Shown here piece after piece: positions 1-8,525 of a stretch of 39,703 nucleotides of DNA. A model generated the notes under the pieces. That model searched no databases and was not told the DNA's origin. It was given only the letters and a program-made list of their open reading frames with translations. Origin of the DNA: an uncultured Agathobacter sp. (GTDB lineage Bacteria; Bacillota; Clostridia; Lachnospirales; Lachnospiraceae); the NCBI GenBank assembly GCA_910587655.1, contig CAJUND010000031.1, positions 1-39,703 of the forward strand, read 5' to 3'. The position numbers and the translations under genes were made by a program. Within the stretch, counting starts at the first letter, position 1, and every line of letters starts with the position of its first letter.

Positions 1-51
1 AGGCATATAGCAAGCATGAAACATAGCTTTAATAAAGTTGGATTATACTAG
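1..51. repeat. 51-bp terminal inverted repeat, left copy
   Basis: The first 51 bases are the exact reverse complement of 39650-39700. Homology stops sharply after CTAG at 48-51. The same sequence truncates a reading frame at the other end of the window, so it is probably the end of a multicopy element (an insertion sequence is the simplest idea) at which the assembly stopped. No transposase is visible inside the window for it, and the element family is not recognised. Confidence 0.85.
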
Positions 52-111
52 TCAGAAGTAATCGGAACAAAGCTTCCGGTTGCCCTCAGTAGTAAAATTG
101 GCTTAGAATAA
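52..111 (+). pseudogene. C-terminal fragment of an interrupted gene
   Basis: A 19-codon frame starting with the residues SEVIGTKLPV and ending in TAA at 109-111 runs directly from the repeat boundary into an intrinsic terminator whose stem contains the stop codon. An in-frame TAG at 49-51 lies inside the terminal repeat. This is the arrangement expected when an element inserts near the 3' end of a gene. The fragment is too short to assign to a family, and it could be non-coding. Confidence 0.4.
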
Positions 112-157
112 GCATCCTACACTTTGGACAGGGAAGGATGCTTATTTCTTTTTATTA
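107..157 (+). terminator. Intrinsic terminator
   Basis: A perfect 12-bp stem (AATAAGCATCCT at 107-118, its complement at 135-146) with a 16-nt loop is followed by a T-rich tract. It is oriented to stop plus-strand transcription entering from the left edge. Confidence 0.8.
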
Positions 158-208
158 TGATTGTCTATGTAGGACAGAGCCGCAAAAACAACAAGTAATA
201 ATGTAATA

Positions 209-1315
209 TCACTTTCTGAACAGAATATCATAAAGCGCATTCCCGCTTTTCTGCAAAAAGTCCAAAAGGCTCTCCTTTATCATCTCCTGGTTCTCCTTGT
301 CAAGGGAAGAATGAATCTTTAACAGCTCCACCAGCTTTGGAATTTTCATGTTTGCAAGGTCATCCACGGTATTGATACCTGCGTCATCCAGAATGCCGAA
401 CAGGGTATCCACAAGGGCGCTTCTTCCTTCCGCGTCCATTCCTCCGATCCATGCTTTCAGCGATTTGTCCAGAATCAGGGCTTTTTCATTTACTTTGTTC
501 AAATGTACAAGCTGTGGTCCCAGTACCTCCCAGCTCATCACATCATGCTGTCCTGCACCGCTGTTTTTACTTGCCACCACTTCAAACTCCTCCTCATGCT
601 CAAACAGCATGCCGACAATGGAGGACTCCGGGATAATCGTATGAATCCGCGGAAGAAGCAGTCTGTAGTTTTCCAGTGATATCATGGAATCCGTAAACCC
701 CGGCCCGTCATTGCTGTAGATAATTTCCATCCTGTCATGAAATTCCTGCTTACAGTGCGTTGCAGCATAAACCGCAAGGTTGCCGCCCTTGGAATGACCC
801 ATAATCCGCAGGGGACCGTCGGTTTTTGCTGCAGCATGTTCCAGATATGCCAGCGCTTTCTGCTGGCCCGGGGTATGTTCCAGGAAAATCATATTAAAGT
901 CTTCCCTCCAGCCGACAATCGTGGAATCCGTCCCGGAATAAACCACGTTGGTACGTCCGTCCCCCAGTTTCACGGTAACGGCGCTAAACTGCGACTGCTC
1001 ATCCAGGTTAATATCGTTGACATAACCGGAAAGCAGAATCCCGGAAAAACGCTCTGTCTCCGCCATCCTGCGCATCAGAAACGCCGCCATCTTTGTGCTT
1101 GACACTTTTGCCTGGATTTCCTCGTCCGTATGCCTTTCAAAAAACAGGCGGGAAGCCTCTGAAAGGGTAATTTCCCCCTCTCCCGGACCGGGCACAATCC
1201 CGTTAAATTCCACATAAACAAGTTCTGATAAAATCAGGTTGTCCACTTCATTAAATTCCGACTGTCCAAATCCCAGATCTCCCCGCCAGAGAAGATAGTC
1301 CATAATATCCGCCAT
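209..1315 (-). CDS. DUF2974 (Mbeg1-like) alpha/beta-hydrolase
   Basis: A 368-residue protein resembling the DUF2974 lipase-like family. The nucleophile elbow GHSKG puts the catalytic serine near residue 175 (IMGHSKGGNLAVYA). No signal peptide or membrane segment is evident, so it is probably cytoplasmic. The start chosen (MADIMDYLLW) has AGGAG 8 nt upstream; an upstream in-frame ATG at 1414 would lie inside the preceding gene and lacks a ribosome-binding site. It is the last gene of the DUF4358-MBOAT-DHHW run, 31 bp after the DHHW stop. That suggests a hydrolase linked to acyl groups on a surface polymer, but the substrate is unknown and the link is inference from position. Confidence 0.85.
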   Translation of the reverse strand: MADIMDYLLWRGDLGFGQSEFNEVDNLILSELVYVEFNGIVPGPGEGEITLSEASRLFFERHTDEEIQAKVSSTKMAAFLMRRMAETERFSGILLSGYVNDINLDEQSQFSAVTVKLGDGRTNVVYSGTDSTIVGWREDFNMIFLEHTPGQQKALAYLEHAAAKTDGPLRIMGHSKGGNLAVYAATHCKQEFHDRMEIIYSNDGPGFTDSMISLENYRLLLPRIHTIIPESSIVGMLFEHEEEFEVVASKNSGAGQHDVMSWEVLGPQLVHLNKVNEKALILDKSLKAWIGGMDAEGRSALVDTLFGILDDAGINTVDDLANMKIPKLVELLKIHSSLDKENQEMIKESLLDFLQKSGNALYDILFRK

Positions 1316-1346
1316 ATAAATCTCCTGTATAAATAATGTCTGCCGC

Positions 1347-2441
1347 CTACCTGATTGTGTCACTGTGATTGAGCACAAGGGTACTGTATAAAAATAACAC
1401 ATCGCTGTCACCAAATTCCATAAACTGTCCCAGATAATCCGGATGAATATAACGGATATCCACCAGGGTAATCTGCGAATATCCGCTCACCAGCAGAGGC
1501 GCAATCCCCGACCCGAAGGAATCCCGGAAGATGACAAGACTTTTGTCCGCCTTCGCGGGGTTTTTAATGGTAACCAGGGACAGGGAACCGGAAAGAAACA
1601 TTTCATAAGGGTCGCGTCCCGCTGCCTTTTTCAGGTCATATACCGGAATTTCTTTCCGGTTCTGCCAGTCATACACTGTGCAGCTGTCAGTCGCCTCTGT
1701 CGTCATATACTGTATCTCATCCGGCGCAAGCGGCAGCGCTGCCTGCCCGTAATATGCACCGTAAAAATCCTGCTCCAGCGTATGGCTTTTATAATCCCGT
1801 GAAAGCTCCGTATTCATTGACTGTGCCAGTCTTTCTGCCACATCCGTAATTTTTTCCTGACGCCAGTGGGGGTCTGTTTTATAATAATCCTCCAGTTCCA
1901 GCAGATCGGAAACCGGAATATATTCGGCAGCATCCAGTTTCGCTGCCATCTGCCGTTCAAACTCTGCATAGTCCATGGAAAGATGCCCGCTTTCTTCTGC
2001 CAGAAAGCAGTTTTTATCCGGGATGACAGAAAGGTAAACTTTATTTTTATCTGTGAGGTATTTTCTGCAGACATAACGGAACCGTTCTGCTGCATACTCC
2101 AGCGACTCCTCATTCATGGGATATTCCATGGAGGAAATATAACCGTCTGCAACATAAACCCCGTTGTTGTCCCGCCGGGCAAAAATTTTTCCGGCAGTAA
2201 CCGCTTTGATCCTGCGGAAATTTTCCCGGAAAGGAAAGGCATCCACGGCATAAGCATCAAAATCCTTCATAAAACGGCCGCTTTTTACTGCATCTGCCGA
2301 AAGAACGGGAGCAGGCGCAGGCAGGCGCCGTTCGCTGTACAGATACTCTGCCTCAGGCTGAAACAGACAAAGCAGAAATCCCCCGCCGGACAGCAGCAGA
2401 AAGGTCATACAGAATACACATGCACTCTTTTTGGTATTCAC
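1347..2441 (-). CDS. DHHW-family SGNH-like protein, partner of the MBOAT acyltransferase
   Basis: A 364-residue protein with an N-terminal signal anchor at about residues 7-28, so the body should face outside the membrane. It has the family motif as TDPHW (residues 189-193, D190 and H192) and a later RDSFG block (S308), matching the SGNH-like fold of DHHW/AlgX-type proteins that complete O-acylation of extracellular polysaccharides. The start is GTG, preceded by AAAGGAGG at good spacing. It follows the MBOAT stop by 12 bp, the usual MBOAT/DHHW pairing. The acyl acceptor cannot be read from sequence. Confidence 0.88.
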   Translation of the reverse strand: MNTKKSACVFCMTFLLLSGGGFLLCLFQPEAEYLYSERRLPAPAPVLSADAVKSGRFMKDFDAYAVDAFPFRENFRRIKAVTAGKIFARRDNNGVYVADGYISSMEYPMNEESLEYAAERFRYVCRKYLTDKNKVYLSVIPDKNCFLAEESGHLSMDYAEFERQMAAKLDAAEYIPVSDLLELEDYYKTDPHWRQEKITDVAERLAQSMNTELSRDYKSHTLEQDFYGAYYGQAALPLAPDEIQYMTTEATDSCTVYDWQNRKEIPVYDLKKAAGRDPYEMFLSGSLSLVTIKNPAKADKSLVIFRDSFGSGIAPLLVSGYSQITLVDIRYIHPDYLGQFMEFGDSDVLFLYSTLVLNHSDTIR

Positions 2442-2453
2442 TGAATTCCTCCT

Positions 2454-3851
2454 TTAAAACCGAAAATACAAAAACGGCTGAAAAGACCCGTCCACAAGAT
2501 AAGCCGTGACAACAAGCGCCAGCGCAGCAAAAACAAAAGGCGCAAAGCTTTTTATGAGTATGCCGCCTTTTGGACTTTCTGACAGTTTTTCTGCAAGAAC
2601 ATGCACTGCAGGCGTGGCTCCGATTACCCCTGCCAGGAGTACAGTCCCGAAACTCTGCAGGCTGTATACTGCCTCATCCGAAACCAGGGGAATCCCCCCG
2701 GCGCCGAACAGACCTCCCAGATTACGTACTGCCTGTCCGGCATTTTCCGCGCTGAAAACCACAAAACTTAACAGGACAAAAAACAAGGTGTAAATACGCG
2801 AAAATATCCGGCTTTTTTCCAGCTTTTTCAAAAGCCAGAATTTTTCAGCAGCCAGAAGCACGGCAAAAAGCAGTCCCCACAGAATAAAATTCCATGCTGC
2901 CCCATGCCAGAAGCCGGTGAGCGTCCAGACCACCAGTATATTTAACAGCTGTCTTCCCCGTCCCCTGCGGTTACCCCCAAGCGGAATGTAAACATAATCC
3001 CGGAACCACCTGCCCAGCGATATATGCCAGCGGCGCCAGAATTCTGTTATGCTTGCAGAGATAAAGGGATATTGAAAGTTTTCCGGCAGATGAAAACCGA
3101 ACACCCGGCAAAGTCCAATTGCCATATCGCTGTAACCTGAAAAATCAAAATAAATCTGCAGGGCAAAGGCAATGGCATACAGCCAGCCAAACAGCACAGA
3201 TTTTTCATCAGATCCGGTATATGCACTGCACAGTTCCCCCAGCTGGTCTGCAATCAGGACTTTTTTCGCCAGTCCGGTTACAAACCGGCGGATTCCCGCT
3301 GCCGCCTTCTGCCAGGAATGTTTTCTGCCGTCCAGCTGTGCGGCAATATCAGAATAACGGACAACCGGTCCTGCCACCAGCTGCGGAAACATCGTCACAT
3401 ATACAGCCAGCTGAATGATATTTTTCTGTTCTTTTTCCCCCCGGTACACATCCGCGGTATAACTTATCAGCTGGAAAGTATAAAAGCTGATACCGACCGG
3501 CAGCGCCGGATGGAGAAGCGGGACGTCTGCAGCTGACAACGCGTTGTAATTCTCCAGAAAAAAATCAGCATATTTATAATACAGCAGTACGGAAAGGCTC
3601 ACGATTACGGAAGCCGTGAAGAATATTTTTCCTGCCCGCTGTTTTTGGTATTTTCCCACCAGCCGACCGGACACATATCCCAGCACTGCCGAAAGAACCA
3701 GCAGCCAGACATGCCCCGGTTCCCCCCATCCGTAAAATACCAGGCTTGCCGCAAGCAGGACTGTGTTCTTGAACCGCCGGGGTAGTGCAAAATACAAAAC
3801 AACCGTCAGGGGCAGAAAATAATATAAAAAAGTAATACTGGAAAAGAGCAT
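2454..3851 (-). CDS. MBOAT-family membrane O-acyltransferase (DltB/AlgI-like)
   Basis: A 465-residue polytopic membrane protein. The MBOAT signature is present: WRRWHISLGRW at about 272-282, and the conserved histidine in TGFWHGAAW (H316). These enzymes pass acyl groups across the membrane to an extracellular partner, here probably the adjacent DHHW protein. The true start is ATG at 3851, overlapping the upstream DUF4358 stop as TAATG, so translation is probably coupled; longer in-frame starts run back into that gene. Length is typical. The substrate could be an exopolysaccharide, teichoic acid or other glycan. Confidence 0.93.
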   Translation of the reverse strand: MLFSSITFLYYFLPLTVVLYFALPRRFKNTVLLAASLVFYGWGEPGHVWLLVLSAVLGYVSGRLVGKYQKQRAGKIFFTASVIVSLSVLLYYKYADFFLENYNALSAADVPLLHPALPVGISFYTFQLISYTADVYRGEKEQKNIIQLAVYVTMFPQLVAGPVVRYSDIAAQLDGRKHSWQKAAAGIRRFVTGLAKKVLIADQLGELCSAYTGSDEKSVLFGWLYAIAFALQIYFDFSGYSDMAIGLCRVFGFHLPENFQYPFISASITEFWRRWHISLGRWFRDYVYIPLGGNRRGRGRQLLNILVVWTLTGFWHGAAWNFILWGLLFAVLLAAEKFWLLKKLEKSRIFSRIYTLFFVLLSFVVFSAENAGQAVRNLGGLFGAGGIPLVSDEAVYSLQSFGTVLLAGVIGATPAVHVLAEKLSESPKGGILIKSFAPFVFAALALVVTAYLVDGSFQPFLYFRF

Positions 3852-4444
3852 TATGCTACCGGCGCTTCCGTAACTACCTGCGCGCCGCTTAAGGCAGATA
3901 ACGCATGGTTTTTGAATGTTTCTATATTGTTTGCTTCGCCATAGGCAGTTATGACATAGCCGCCGTCCACCTGGATAATGATGATGGTATCCGGCTGCCC
4001 GCATACCCACTGCTTTGCCAGAAGAGCTGACTTTACGGCATCTGCAAATGTATTTACATCCGTACCTTCTTTCAGATGGTAGGCAGCCCCGGTAAATGTG
4101 TTCCCGTTCATCATATGCACAACGGAGGCAGCATCGTCAATGCCTGATACCTGCTCCTGCGGCAACCCCAGTACGTTTTCCAGTTCCTCTGTTTTACTGA
4201 TATCGAATTTGCCCGGTGCATCTGATACGGCATTTTCCTGGTTTCCCCCGTAAATGGCAAAGCGTTCATCCTCTTTGTAGACTTTAAATACTTCATTCAG
4301 CACGTCAAGGGACTGCGTATACTGTGGTCCCTGGCTTTCTGTTTCCGTTTCTGTTCCGGTTCCCACTGTACCCGGCTTACTTCCGCATGCGGACAGTGTA
4401 AACATCATAACTGCCATTAAAAATAATGCCGCTGTTTTTTTCAT
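3851..4444 (-). CDS. DUF4358 lipoprotein
   Basis: A 197-residue protein with a classical lipoprotein signal: KK, a hydrophobic core, then lipobox LSAC with C20. A Thr/Gly/Glu-rich linker follows, then a globular domain resembling DUF4358. It should be anchored to the outer face of the membrane. It is the first gene of the acyltransferase operon, with AAAGGAGG before its ATG and a consensus promoter upstream. DUF4358 proteins often accompany MBOAT/DHHW pairs in Lachnospiraceae, but their role is unknown. Confidence 0.85.
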   Translation of the reverse strand: MKKTAALFLMAVMMFTLSACGSKPGTVGTGTETETESQGPQYTQSLDVLNEVFKVYKEDERFAIYGGNQENAVSDAPGKFDISKTEELENVLGLPQEQVSGIDDAASVVHMMNGNTFTGAAYHLKEGTDVNTFADAVKSALLAKQWVCGQPDTIIIIQVDGGYVITAYGEANNIETFKNHALSALSGAQVVTEAPVA

Positions 4445-4513
4445 GCTTAATCCTCCTTTGAAAAGAAAAAGTAATTTCCGGCTGATTTACCAGCACCGCT
4501 TTTTATATGGTTT

Positions 4514-4542
4514 ATTATACTCTAAAATACCATATTTATCAA
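4514..4542 (-). promoter_or_regulatory. Promoter of the DUF4358-MBOAT-DHHW operon
   Basis: On the minus strand, TTGATA (4542-4537) and TATAAT (4519-4514) are separated by exactly 17 bp, about 70 bp before the DUF4358 start. This is close to vegetative sigma-A consensus. Confidence 0.85.
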
Positions 4543-4559
4543 TTTTTAAAAAACCTGTT

Positions 4560-6299
4560 TCACAGCATCTGAAACGCACCGAACGCGTCCAGTTTTCCAT
4601 ATCCCCATTCTGTATTCGGATATATTCTGTCACTGTCCCTTTTGCAGCCCCTGATTAAAATATTTCCAATATCAACGGAGTTTAACGGGTCTGCATTTTT
4701 CCGGACAACGCCCCACTCCATCAGCTGCACGCAGGCTCCTGCGGCAATTGCAGCGGCAACGCTCGTTCCGGAACCGGTCGTGTAATTTCCCCTGGTATCC
4801 ACGCCCTGCACCCGGACTGCGGGGGCATTAAAATCCGGTTTTACCACATTTGCAGTCGTAAATCCCCTGCCTGAATCCTGGTAAAGTGCGCCATTCGCAG
4901 AATTATAACCCCCAACCGTAACAGGAACGGAAGCCGTTGACGGAATCGTCAGTGTCACATCCGGATTGGATTTCAGGAAAAAAACTTCACTCGGCAGCAT
5001 ACCGGTCATCGGCAGCCACGCATGGAAACTTCCGGGAAGACCGGAAGCGGGAAACACATTGACTGTCCAGATTCCCCTGCTTGCACCGGAAAAACGTATA
5101 AACACCAGCTGGTTACGCCTGATTCTTCCGACTGAACGGTAATCGATTTCCACCCTGGTGTTTTCAAAAACAAAAAGATATTCCTGGTGCGAACCGGCGC
5201 GTGTTGCCGCCTGGGGCAGCAGGACGCCTCCCGGGGAACGCACGGACACCGCAAAAAGCTCCGGCGCAGTCCCCCACAGCTCCAGGTAAAATCCCTGCAT
5301 ATTTTCCTCCACATTTATTTCTATGGCGTCTGCCTGCCTGCCGATACCCCCAACGCTGCCCGTGGCGTTACTGGTGCCAAAAAAATGATGCCTTGCATTT
5401 GCCTCGTTGCCTGTTGCAATCACAATACACCTTCGCCATAACGCGCCGATTTCATCCAGGTATTCCGAAAGGACACTGCTTCCGGAATGGCTTCCGTTAT
5501 TTGTTCCGAGCGCCAGACAGATAACCAGCGGCCGTCCCAGTTCCCTTGCCTTTTTATCCAGATAGGCAACCGCAGCCATAATATCATTTTCCTGGTAAAC
5601 AGTGGTATTTTGCGGGATATAAAAAAAGTCCTTCAGATATGGCTTTGCCGGCTTAAGTTTTACCACAAGCAGTTCGGAATACGGTACGGCACCCACAAAG
5701 CCGCCCGATTCATCCTCACTTCCGCAGGTAATGCTGGAAAGAAGTGTGCCATGTCCGTCTGTATCCTGCTGCGGAACAATATCCCGCGGATTTTCAGACT
5801 GCAGCGCACGGTTAATATCCTCCCTGGTGTATTCTGTCCCGTACTCAAATCCCTCCGGCGCAAAAAAAACACTTCCGTCTTCCGTTTCTTCCGGAACATC
5901 CTCCCCGGCAGGCGCTGCCGTCTGGTCCCAGATGGCAGCAATTCTTGTACTGCCGTCAGCGTTGCGGAAGCATTTATTTTCATATGCGATTCCTGTATCC
6001 ACAAACCCGACAAGAACCCCCTGCCCGTACAGGGCAAGGGCTGGATTCTGCTGTAACTGCAGGATACCGCTTTCCTCCAGCGCAGAAGTATCAAGAAGAC
6101 CAAAACATTTGGGAATGGCGGAATATGTGTAATCCTCAAAACCAAGCGGCGGGACAGTATCCCTCCCAAAATAATAAATATCATAAGAACGGTTAATATG
6201 CTGGATACATTCCGGCTTCTGCAGCACACGTTCCAGGGCGTCCAGCGGTATAATGACATCATTCGTATTATTGGACTGGATAATTTCATTGCAGGACAT
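4560..6299 (-). CDS. S8 subtilisin-like serine protease, Csp-like
   Basis: A 579-residue S8 protease. The catalytic triad is complete: D101 (GFVDTGIA), H183 (DTDGHGT) and S513 (GSGTSVAAA). The first 75 residues or so look like a prodomain, there is no signal peptide, and about 250 residues separate the His and Ser blocks. That room fits the inserted jelly-roll domain of Csp-type proteases, which in spore formers process the germination hydrolase SleC. The start has GGAG 7 nt upstream. It stands alone between a hairpin-rich gap and the acyltransferase operon. The Csp assignment rests on architecture and lack of a secretion signal, so a role in germination is inference. Confidence 0.85.
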   Translation of the reverse strand: MSCNEIIQSNNTNDVIIPLDALERVLQKPECIQHINRSYDIYYFGRDTVPPLGFEDYTYSAIPKCFGLLDTSALEESGILQLQQNPALALYGQGVLVGFVDTGIAYENKCFRNADGSTRIAAIWDQTAAPAGEDVPEETEDGSVFFAPEGFEYGTEYTREDINRALQSENPRDIVPQQDTDGHGTLLSSITCGSEDESGGFVGAVPYSELLVVKLKPAKPYLKDFFYIPQNTTVYQENDIMAAVAYLDKKARELGRPLVICLALGTNNGSHSGSSVLSEYLDEIGALWRRCIVIATGNEANARHHFFGTSNATGSVGGIGRQADAIEINVEENMQGFYLELWGTAPELFAVSVRSPGGVLLPQAATRAGSHQEYLFVFENTRVEIDYRSVGRIRRNQLVFIRFSGASRGIWTVNVFPASGLPGSFHAWLPMTGMLPSEVFFLKSNPDVTLTIPSTASVPVTVGGYNSANGALYQDSGRGFTTANVVKPDFNAPAVRVQGVDTRGNYTTGSGTSVAAAIAAGACVQLMEWGVVRKNADPLNSVDIGNILIRGCKRDSDRIYPNTEWGYGKLDAFGAFQML

Positions 6300-6342
6300 A
6301 AATTATCTCCGGCGGCATTTTATATATACTACGAAACAGACA

Positions 6343-6359
6343 TGACAGATGTTCTGTCA
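6343..6359. promoter_or_regulatory. Palindrome upstream of the S8 protease gene
   Basis: TGACAGA and TCTGTCA flank a 3-bp centre, a perfect 7+7 inverted repeat about 44 bp before the protease ATG. An AT-rich TATATA lies between it and the start. It could be a repressor operator or a short RNA hairpin; no cognate regulator is visible. Confidence 0.45.
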
Positions 6360-6375
6360 ATTATCAGAAACAATC

Positions 6376-6449
6376 GAGCAGGGAAGGTTACTTCCCCTAC
6401 TCGCCGCGCGGCCCGCATGCTGTGAAACAGCAAACTTCCATATGCGGGC
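6376..6449. other. Two structured hairpins in the 6300-6463 gap
   Basis: The gap between the S8 protease and the GH42 gene holds, besides the palindrome, a stem GAGCAGGGAAG/CTTCCCCTACTC (6376-6386/6391-6402, one mismatch and one bulge) and an outer stem GCCCGCAT/ATGCGGGC (6411-6418/6442-6449) enclosing a nested GCTGT-GAA-ACAGC hairpin. No coding frame is apparent. The arrangement resembles a repeated intergenic element, but no second copy occurs in this window. Confidence 0.5.
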
Positions 6450-6456
6450 CTGTGCA

Positions 6457-6483
6457 TAAAAATGGCGGGAACTGCTTCCCGCC
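6457..6483 (-). terminator. Intrinsic terminator after the GH42 gene
   Basis: The stem GGCGGGAA/TTCCCGCC (6464-6471/6476-6483) has a 4-nt loop and is followed on the minus strand by ATTTTTA. Its first base overlaps the stop codon of the galactosidase gene. Confidence 0.85.
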
Positions 6484-8525
6484 TAAAGAATGTTACATAT
6501 AATAGAAACCCCGTACGGGTCCATCTCTGTTTTACCTCCGGTATGCTTACCAGTCAGAAGCTCCGTTCCTGTTTCCTGCTCCACGCACTGTTTCTCCGCC
6601 GTACAGTTTAAATAGAACACATACTCTGTTCCCGCAGCTGTCCTGGTGTGGCGTTCCACACCCTCCGGCAGCGGGGAGACCTGCACGCCGGCACTGACAA
6701 GCACATCTTTAAAAAGATGCTGCATGGCTGTATCCTCCAGCCGTGCCGCCACATAATACGCCTTTCCTTTTCCATATGTGTTTTCTGTCACGGCAGGCGT
6801 GCCGCCGTAATAATCACTGCGGTAGGTTCCGCAGGTTTTTGCCGCGGACACACGTAAAACTTCCGCATAATCCCTGACACGTCCTGACCATTCTTCCCCG
6901 AAATCCACAAAATTGCTGTCCGAAGGATAAAGACTGTCAATTTCCTCACTGATAATCCCAAATACTTCATTTAATCCGTCACCCGGAAAACCGCCGAGAA
7001 AATTGAGCTGGTTTTCATCCACATATCCGGTCAGATAAGTGGCAAGCAGATGCCCGCCGTTTTTTACAAACTTTTTCAGCTTATCCGCCACGCCAGATTT
7101 CAGCATATACAGCATCGGCGCAACAATCACCTGATAGCCTTCAAAGGAATCCTCGCTGGCAATTACATCGATGTCAGCACCGAGCCGCATCAGATTTTTA
7201 TACGTATCCACACAGGTTTTCGGATACTGCTTGGTTTCCTGGGACAGACCGCGCATATCATCAACCGCCCACATCGTATCCCAGTCAAAAATCATGGCTG
7301 TTTCCGTTTTTACAAGGGACCCGGAAATACCGGAAAGCTTTTTTAAATCCGCTCCCACACCGGCAACTTCCCGGAAAATACGGGTATCATCCGTTCCCAG
7401 ATGATCAATTACCGCCCCGTGGTACTGTTCATAGGAACCGCGGCCCTTACGCCACTGGAAATACTGCACACTGTCAGACCCAAGCGCCACAGCCTGCATG
7501 GCGGCAAGCCTGTGTACCCCCGGTCTCTGCATCTTATTGCAGGAATGCCAGTTTACCAGCCCCGGTGCGCTTTCCATCATCAGAAACGGTTTGTCTTTTT
7601 TCATGCAGCGCATCAGCGCATGGTTAAACGCCGTATTTGCCATGGTATCCGCAAACGACTCCCAGTCATTATGAAACTGTGGATAGGAATCCCAGGAAAT
7701 CACATCCAGTTCTTTGCTCATGATGCGGTAATCCAGTCCCGGAAACAGCTCCATGTAATTTGTTGTAACAGGAATTTCCGGCGTACGCTCATGCAGAATG
7801 GCAATTTCTGATTTCATGTAATCCGTCATGTTCCAGGTCGTAAAACGTTTCCATTCCAGATTCAGTCCCATGCTGCTGTACTCCCCGTTTCTGTACGGCG
7901 GTTCAATCTGGGAAAAATCGTTGAAATCATGGCTCCAGAATTTATTCCACCATGCTTTGTTCAGTTTTTCGATGTCATGGTCGAATTTCTCCTCCAGATA
8001 GGTCTGGAAACGCTTCACACACTGGCTGCAGTAGCATTCCCCTCCAAACTCATTGGACACATGCCACAGCAGAAGCCCCGGATGGTTTCCCACCTCATCA
8101 ATCAGCTTATTAATAATTATGGAAACCTTTTTTCGGTAGACAGGCGAACTCATACAATGGTTATGCCGGACGCCGTGGTGCGCGCGGACACCGTAGGAAT
8201 CCACCCGCATTGCCTCCGGATATTTTTCGTCCAGCCATGCCGGACGTGCCCCGGACGGTGTGGCAAGCACTGTATGGATTCCGTTTTCATAAAGCCTGTC
8301 CATGGTTCTTTTCAGCCACTCAAAATGAAACTCGCCCTCTTTGGGCTCACAGGCTGTCCACGAAAAGACTCCAAGCGTCATTTCCGTCATTCCTGCTTTT
8401 CTCATCAGGCGGATATCCTCTTCCAGTATATCCGGTCTGTCCAGCCACTGCTCCGGGTTGTAGTCTGTTCCGTGTATGATTCCGTCTGTCTTTGGAAATA
8501 AGATTTTTCTTTTCATATGTCCCAC
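6483..8525 (-). CDS. Beta-galactosidase, glycoside hydrolase family 42
   Basis: A 680-residue GH42 enzyme that hydrolyses terminal beta-D-galactosides; no signal peptide, so it acts inside the cell. The N-terminal block GTDYNPEQW is typical. The acid/base is E159 in WHVSNEFGGEC, the nucleophile is E318 in FLMMESAPG, and C124, C164, C166 and C169 form the family zinc cluster. The frame opens with GTG immediately after the TGA of the upstream ATPase gene, with AGGAAAG before it; ATG at 8516 is an alternative start. It ends in a strong terminator. Its place behind clpX and the nuclease/ATPase pair looks like read-through rather than functional linkage. Confidence 0.95.
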   Translation of the reverse strand: MGHMKRKILFPKTDGIIHGTDYNPEQWLDRPDILEEDIRLMRKAGMTEMTLGVFSWTACEPKEGEFHFEWLKRTMDRLYENGIHTVLATPSGARPAWLDEKYPEAMRVDSYGVRAHHGVRHNHCMSSPVYRKKVSIIINKLIDEVGNHPGLLLWHVSNEFGGECYCSQCVKRFQTYLEEKFDHDIEKLNKAWWNKFWSHDFNDFSQIEPPYRNGEYSSMGLNLEWKRFTTWNMTDYMKSEIAILHERTPEIPVTTNYMELFPGLDYRIMSKELDVISWDSYPQFHNDWESFADTMANTAFNHALMRCMKKDKPFLMMESAPGLVNWHSCNKMQRPGVHRLAAMQAVALGSDSVQYFQWRKGRGSYEQYHGAVIDHLGTDDTRIFREVAGVGADLKKLSGISGSLVKTETAMIFDWDTMWAVDDMRGLSQETKQYPKTCVDTYKNLMRLGADIDVIASEDSFEGYQVIVAPMLYMLKSGVADKLKKFVKNGGHLLATYLTGYVDENQLNFLGGFPGDGLNEVFGIISEEIDSLYPSDSNFVDFGEEWSGRVRDYAEVLRVSAAKTCGTYRSDYYGGTPAVTENTYGKGKAYYVAARLEDTAMQHLFKDVLVSAGVQVSPLPEGVERHTRTAAGTEYVFYLNCTAEKQCVEQETGTELLTGKHTGGKTEMDPYGVSIICNIL

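Noticed and set aside
5660..6289. 209-codon minus-strand ORF inside the S8 protease gene
   Set aside because: Out-of-frame shadow of a gene with a complete catalytic triad; Arg/Ser-rich without domain features.
6300..6482. TTGACA at the minus-strand edge of the palindrome as a -35 of the protease promoter
   Set aside because: The nearest TATATA is about 26 bp away, too far for sigma-A spacing.
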